Assembly: GCF_022376445.1 (NCBI RefSeq)
Contig: NW_025955357.1
Location: forward strand, 1 to 35,831
Direction: 5' to 3'
DNA: 35,831 nucleotides
From: Fomitopsis serialis
Taxonomy: Eukaryota; Basidiomycota; Agaricomycetes; Polyporales; Fomitopsidaceae
The position numbers were made by a program, and so were the translations under genes. The notes beneath the pieces were generated by a model. That model saw nothing but the letters and a program-made list of their open reading frames with translations, was not told where the DNA came from and made no database searches. Positions 33,230 through 35,831 of the stretch are shown here, one piece after another. Every line of letters starts with the position of its first letter. Within the stretch, counting starts at the first letter, position 1.

Positions 33230-33467
33230 CGAAGATAGAGCCAACGTCGAGCTCGCCGTCGGGGACGGTGAGCGCGACTTCAGCGCACCGTTTGGTGACC
33301 GTGTAAGTATGGGCGCTTATCTCGGTCGCCCTAAAAGGGTATTACATACTGACTTACTCAAACAAACCTTCTCTCGAACATCTTGATGGTTGTCAGTACG
33401 ATGTTGGACTTCGCGTACGAAGCCCTCAGGCTCCCGGACAGGGGCGAGGTGAAGTCCACTAACCGTA
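33230..33467. other. 5' flank of the F-box gene
   Basis: The F-box frame remains open and compositionally similar to about 33320, so part of this may be coding or 5' leader. No convincing upstream start exon was found. Confidence 0.35.
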
Positions 33468-33759
33468 AATAAGATGGTGCGTTGTCCTGGAGCTGTACAG
33501 AATAAGTGCCATCATACTGAACGAGGCACACATCTACATGTCGACGCGCCGCGATAAGACGCAGGCAGCGAAGGCGGAGGCGGACGATGACCATTGACGA
33601 AGAGCCTCAGCAGGAGCGCACGCTGTCGCCGTCGTCCGGCGTGGACTTCGACAAGGTCATTCTGCCCTCGACGGGCGCGTGGGCGGAGCTCGTGGAGGGC
33701 GCCAGCGTCAGCTCTGCGAGCGTGAGGGGTCTGCCTCCAACTTTCTGGGCTTGGCGACC
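33468..33759 (+). pseudogene. Inverted partial duplicate of the F-box gene's 3' region
   Basis: This plus-strand segment resembles the minus-strand segment about 30052-29747 of the F-box/WD40 gene. It includes that gene's intron (donor region GTGCGTTGTC, then CATACTGAA) and the start of its next exon ([22 protein letters not shown] against [12 protein letters not shown]). Further on, [18 protein letters not shown] matches [18 protein letters not shown]. The copy is broken: the intron's TAG acceptor is lost, about 10 extra bases after ADDD shift frame and bring a TGA, and a ~12-base deletion near GLPPTF shifts frame again. Because the intron is kept, it arose at the DNA level, not by reverse transcription. 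Confidence 0.82.
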
Positions 33760-34558
33760 TTTTGCACGCGGCGCGCCGCATGCTAGCCCTGAGACGACGC
33801 TGAAGAGACGGGGACGGAGACTTCGGAGGACTTGCTGCAAGAGTACTGACCCGGCGTATCTCTTCCTACTCTTAAGTGCGTCTTTCACCTGCTCTCTGAT
33901 GTCGCTCCGACCGGGCTCCGACACCTCTTCACGTTCACCGGGACCTCCCCGCAGTTGTATCGCTTTGTCGCAAAGTAGCTGTGCACATCTCTATTTTGCT
34001 TCCGGTGTTGATACCTACACGTCTCGGCATACCGACTTCAACATATCTTTGGCTGATTCTCCGTCATATATAGCCCCTGTTCTAATTGTTCCTCATGGAT
34101 GACGGCGCAGATCGTACCGTCGGGGATGCATCTTCAGATTTATGAAAGAACCCAGGTATGGTCTCATTTTCATGTGTGCATCCTTCATGATCGTGCATTA
34201 CACTATTGCAGACAGAATGTCACACTTCTTACTGTCTCCCATCGACTTATAAGCCTCATCCGCGACGGGAGTGGAGATTCAATATGAACTTGTAATGGAT
34301 GAACATAGAATGAATGCAGGCGAACTTTTGAAGGCGTTCTAATCACGGCCACCTTTCCGGAATGAATGTCATTTATGCTTCATAAGTAAGTGGTGCAGCC
34401 TGCAAGATCCGCACTATTAGACACAAATTATACGGTACTGCATGTGCTAGTCTCCCGTAGGCAGACCCTAACCGTGATACGACGGCGACCGTGACCTTCA
34501 GTTGAGTGGGGGCGGTCGTGTACTACGGCTGTGCCTTTGAAATTTTGGTACTGGACAC
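33760..34558. other. Intergenic after the pseudogene
   Basis: No gene recognised. A TATATAG motif near 34067 precedes an ATG at 34095 (MDDGADRTVGDASSDL), but the frame ends after 16 codons. Confidence 0.35.
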
Positions 34559-34564
34559 GTCGTG
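34559..34564. repeat. Left copy of 6-bp direct repeat (target duplication)
   Basis: GTCGTG immediately precedes the left inverted arm; the same six bases follow the right arm at 35716-35721. Confidence 0.65.
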
Positions 34565-34816
34565 TACGGTTGCCCGATAGTCCGGGGCCGGGCATTTTGC
34601 ACGACGCGCCTCAGCCACAGCGCATCGCTGGTCTGCCGCCTGCTCCATACCCTCAACAACTCACTCAATCCTCACTCTACGGTCATAGAAACGCTCCCGC
34701 TGCACTACACGCACCGGGAACAGCAAGATAGAGGTCCCAGGAGGTTCACATCGACCTCCAAAGTCCACAAGAAGGCATGACGACCTCGGGAAGTGGTAAG
34801 CGCCCGACGCGACTCG
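34565..34816 (+). repeat. Left terminal inverted repeat arm
   Basis: Paired with 35459-35715 in inverted orientation. Contains a GT donor-like GGTAAGCGCCCGAC near its inner end, present in both arms. Confidence 0.85.
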
Positions 34817-35458
34817 TACACAAGTCTGGGGGATACCTACACACCTGCACCACCTTTCTGGTTAGACTCAAGGCAGGATCGGACCGTGACGGGTGCTCTG
34901 AATGGAAAAGTATATATGATATGGTGAGTTATCATATGCACACACTGTGCCTTTACTTCTCAGACTACGGGTACGGCTCGAATCGGATCGGCCCATGCTC
35001 TCAGACTCGGACAGCGTTGCAGGCGCAGGAACTGATCTGCGAAGTCAACCGCCATAGAGCACGAGGGGAAGCACAGTGGTGCTTTCACCTGTATTCGTGG
35101 CTGCGACAGGTGAGTGATAGCATACCCTTGTCTCGGAGTCATACTGTGCCACAGGCCTTCGTGTACAGTGACAAAACTGAAATATATATTGTGTCTCGAA
35201 TCGTACGCGTGCATCACCCCATTACTACCAAGAATAGCGTGTCTGAAGTACTGAGTACTGGATGCCTACACCGAGAGCCTCAGAAAGGTTATAGTACCAC
35301 TTCACTGGGCCTGCAGGACGCACACTGCGGTATCGCTACCGAGGGTCATACCGTCCTATGATGATCTGCATACCTATTCGACATTCCCACATACTTACCT
35401 GTATCGAATGCCCATGCACCATAGTTGTGTCCTCCACACTTGTGCATTCGAGTCCGAG

Positions 35459-35715
35459 CGAGTCGCGGCGTTGTCGGGCGCTTACCACTTCCCGAGGTCG
35501 TCATGCTTCTTGTGGACTTTGGAGGTCGATGTGGACCTCCCGGGACATCTATCTTGCTGTTCCCGATGCTTGTAGTGCAGCGGGAGCACTTCTATGACCG
35601 TAGCGTGAGGATTGAGTGAGTTGTTGAGGGTATGGAGCAGGCGGCAGACCAGCGATGCGCTGTGGCTGAGGCGCGTCGTGTAAAATGCCCGGCCCCGGAC
35701 TATCGGGCAACCGTA
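35459..35715 (-). repeat. Right terminal inverted repeat arm
   Basis: Inverted copy of 34565-34816; it differs by a six-base insertion near the inner end and a one-base deletion (AAGCATGACG against AAGGCATGACG). Confidence 0.85.
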
Positions 35716-35721
35716 GTCGTG
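35716..35721. repeat. Right copy of 6-bp direct repeat
   Basis: GTCGTG directly after the right arm, matching 34559-34564. Confidence 0.65.
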
Positions 35722-35831
35722 TTCCCAATGCCAATGGTGGCCCTCGACACGCGACACACGCATTTATCCCAGCAATCATACGCATGGCATCAGGAAGACC
35801 CAAGATCAATGAAGTCCTCCTGTAGCAGGAA

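Larger units (their letters stand above)
34565..35715. mobile_element. Element with ~250-bp terminal inverted repeats (foldback or long-TIR DNA transposon, non-autonomous)
   Basis: The left arm 34565-34816 and the reverse complement of the right arm 35715-35459 can be aligned throughout, with about nine substitutions and two small indels by eye. Both begin TACGGTTGCCCGATAG and end near CGCGACTCG. A perfect 6-bp direct repeat GTCGTG flanks the element, as left by transposition. The arms share an open frame (RIAGLPPAPYPQQLTQSS) ending at the same stop. The ~640-bp core has one long plus-strand open frame, unrecognised, and no transposase motif I can see. Long arms suggest a Mutator-like or foldback element; the 6-bp duplication fits neither perfectly. 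Confidence 0.75.

Noticed and set aside
34559..35721. Retrotransposon LTRs as an explanation for the 250-bp repeats
   Set aside because: The two copies are inverted, not direct, and there are no primer-binding or polypurine tracts at their inner edges.
1..35831. tRNA or rRNA genes and CRISPR arrays
   Set aside because: No T-loop GGTTCRANYCC with a matching acceptor stem, no rRNA sequence and no regularly spaced direct repeats were seen. CRISPR is not expected in a fungal nuclear genome.

Overview
The window is nuclear DNA of a filamentous basidiomycete, most likely a mushroom-forming agaricomycete. The genes are densely packed and cut by many introns of 47-70 nt with GT(A/G)NGT donors, CTNA-type branch sites and CAG/TAG acceptors. 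They include families typical of that group: a DUF6534 seven-helix protein, a caspase-domain (C14) protein with the basidiomycete C-terminal module, and an F-box/WD40 protein. Exon models below were built by hand from splice signals, reading-frame phase and remembered family sequence; none was checked by a search.

Layout. 1-1673 (-): RING-finger/coiled-coil protein, cut by the left edge. 2041-2310: small TA-flanked inverted-repeat element (MITE). 2311-4691: no intact gene, possible decayed coding. 4692-6716 (+): a second RING/coiled-coil protein, head-to-head paralogue of the first, with all four intron positions and phases shared, including a 4-nt microexon. 7313-7877 (-): Sec61 beta. 8601-9485 (-): VAMP7-type longin R-SNARE, divergent from 9894-11207 (+), dolichol-phosphate mannosyltransferase. 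12215-14112 (+): DUF6534 membrane protein in about 18 tiny exons. 14534-17039 (-): Sld3-type replication initiation factor with an apparent 1-nt frameshift. 17300-17901 (+): doubtful, perhaps broken gene. 18239-20726 (-): C14 caspase-domain protein. 21545-23426 (-): succinate dehydrogenase iron-sulphur subunit with an 809-nt intron. 24010-24927 (-): four-helix membrane protein. 26644-28149 (+): Mo25/Hym1. 29505-33229 (-): large F-box/WD40 protein. 33468-33759 (+): an inverted, broken duplicate of the 3' part of that gene. 34565-35715: element with ~250-bp terminal inverted repeats and a 6-bp flanking direct repeat.

There are no operons. The genes serve separate housekeeping roles: the secretory pathway (Sec61 beta, VAMP7 and DPM1 lie together), respiration (SDH2), replication (Sld3), kinase scaffolding (Mo25) and ubiquitin tagging (RING and F-box proteins). 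The noteworthy biology is in gene structure (conserved 4-nt microexons, very short exons, a GC-AG intron, a stop-free 51-nt intron beside a catalytic cysteine, a few unusually long introns) and in DNA rearrangement (paralogue pair, inverted pseudogene, two inverted-repeat elements).
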